A DNA stretch of 64,000 nt from positions 38,564,714-38,628,713 of the forward strand of contig CM049320.1 in NCBI GenBank assembly GCA_026874595.1. Direction: 5' to 3'. The position numbers and the translations under genes are program-made. Every line of letters begins with the position of its first letter. Within the stretch, counting starts at the first letter, position 1. This DNA is from Sipunculus nudus. Taxonomy: Eukaryota; Annelida; Sipuncula; Golfingiida; Sipunculidae. Below the pieces are notes generated by a model. It ran no database searches and was not told the origin of the DNA. It saw only the letters and a program-made list of their open reading frames with translations. Shown here piece after piece: positions 63,961 to 64,000 of this stretch.

Positions 63961-64000
63961 ATACGATAATTTATTATGTACCAGAATCATAATGTGCACC

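Noticed and set aside
1-64000. Conserved animal microRNA hairpins (let-7, miR-1, -7, -9, -10, -124, -137, -153, -184, -219 and others)
   Set aside because: I looked by eye for their mature sequences on both strands and found none. Novel microRNAs cannot be judged without folding or small-RNA data.

Overview
The window reads as a non-coding stretch of an animal nuclear genome. It is strongly AT-rich, has no run of adjacent or co-directional ORFs, and carries dozens of simple-sequence tracts, above all long (TA)n runs. It also holds a Tigger/pogo-type MITE, a second long-TIR element, a tRNA-derived SINE with a perfect 16-bp target-site duplication, and an element with a tandem core. This mix, with AT bias and 'CAGTGGAACCCC' MITE ends, fits a marine invertebrate. 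A mollusc or other lophotrochozoan is my best guess, as an inference and not a demonstration. I see no bacterial, viral or organellar gene.

Only one segment looks protein-coding: a minus-strand internal exon at 55149-55526. It has 126 codons, a clear 3' splice acceptor, a CAG|GTGACT donor, phase 0 at both ends and much higher GC than its surroundings. I do not recognise the protein. The other ORFs are chance readings, are translated repeats, or lie in islands that lack splice signals or protein-like composition.

Layout: 1-5.3 kb AT-rich sequence; 5.3-5.5 kb MITE; 6.2-11.8 kb three GC-elevated, complex islands separated by AT-rich DNA and degenerate tandem repeats; 12-17 kb microsatellites; 17.4-17.9 kb polypurine tract; 19-25.4 kb four more islands; 28.5-29.4 kb element with three ~278-bp core units; 32 kb tRNA-like relic and a 30-bp triplication; 35.3-35.7 kb island with a dense nuclear-receptor half-site cluster; 38.06-38.45 kb SINE; 44.3-44.8 kb tandem duplication; 45-48.1 kb two islands; 50.9-51.4 kb MITE-like element; 55.1-55.5 kb exon; 56.85-58.02 kb 53-bp minisatellite; 59.3-64 kb four more islands.

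The most economical reading is a very large intron or gene-flanking desert. Its regularly spaced complex islands, several with RFX X-box palindromes, nuclear-receptor half-sites or homeodomain/POU-type motifs, would be candidate cis-regulatory elements. That regulatory reading rests on composition and motifs only and needs cross-species alignment. I found nothing I can defend as a new biological system. The least routine objects are the hairpin-forming minisatellite, the five-half-site cluster, the recurring X-box palindromes and the tandem-core element.
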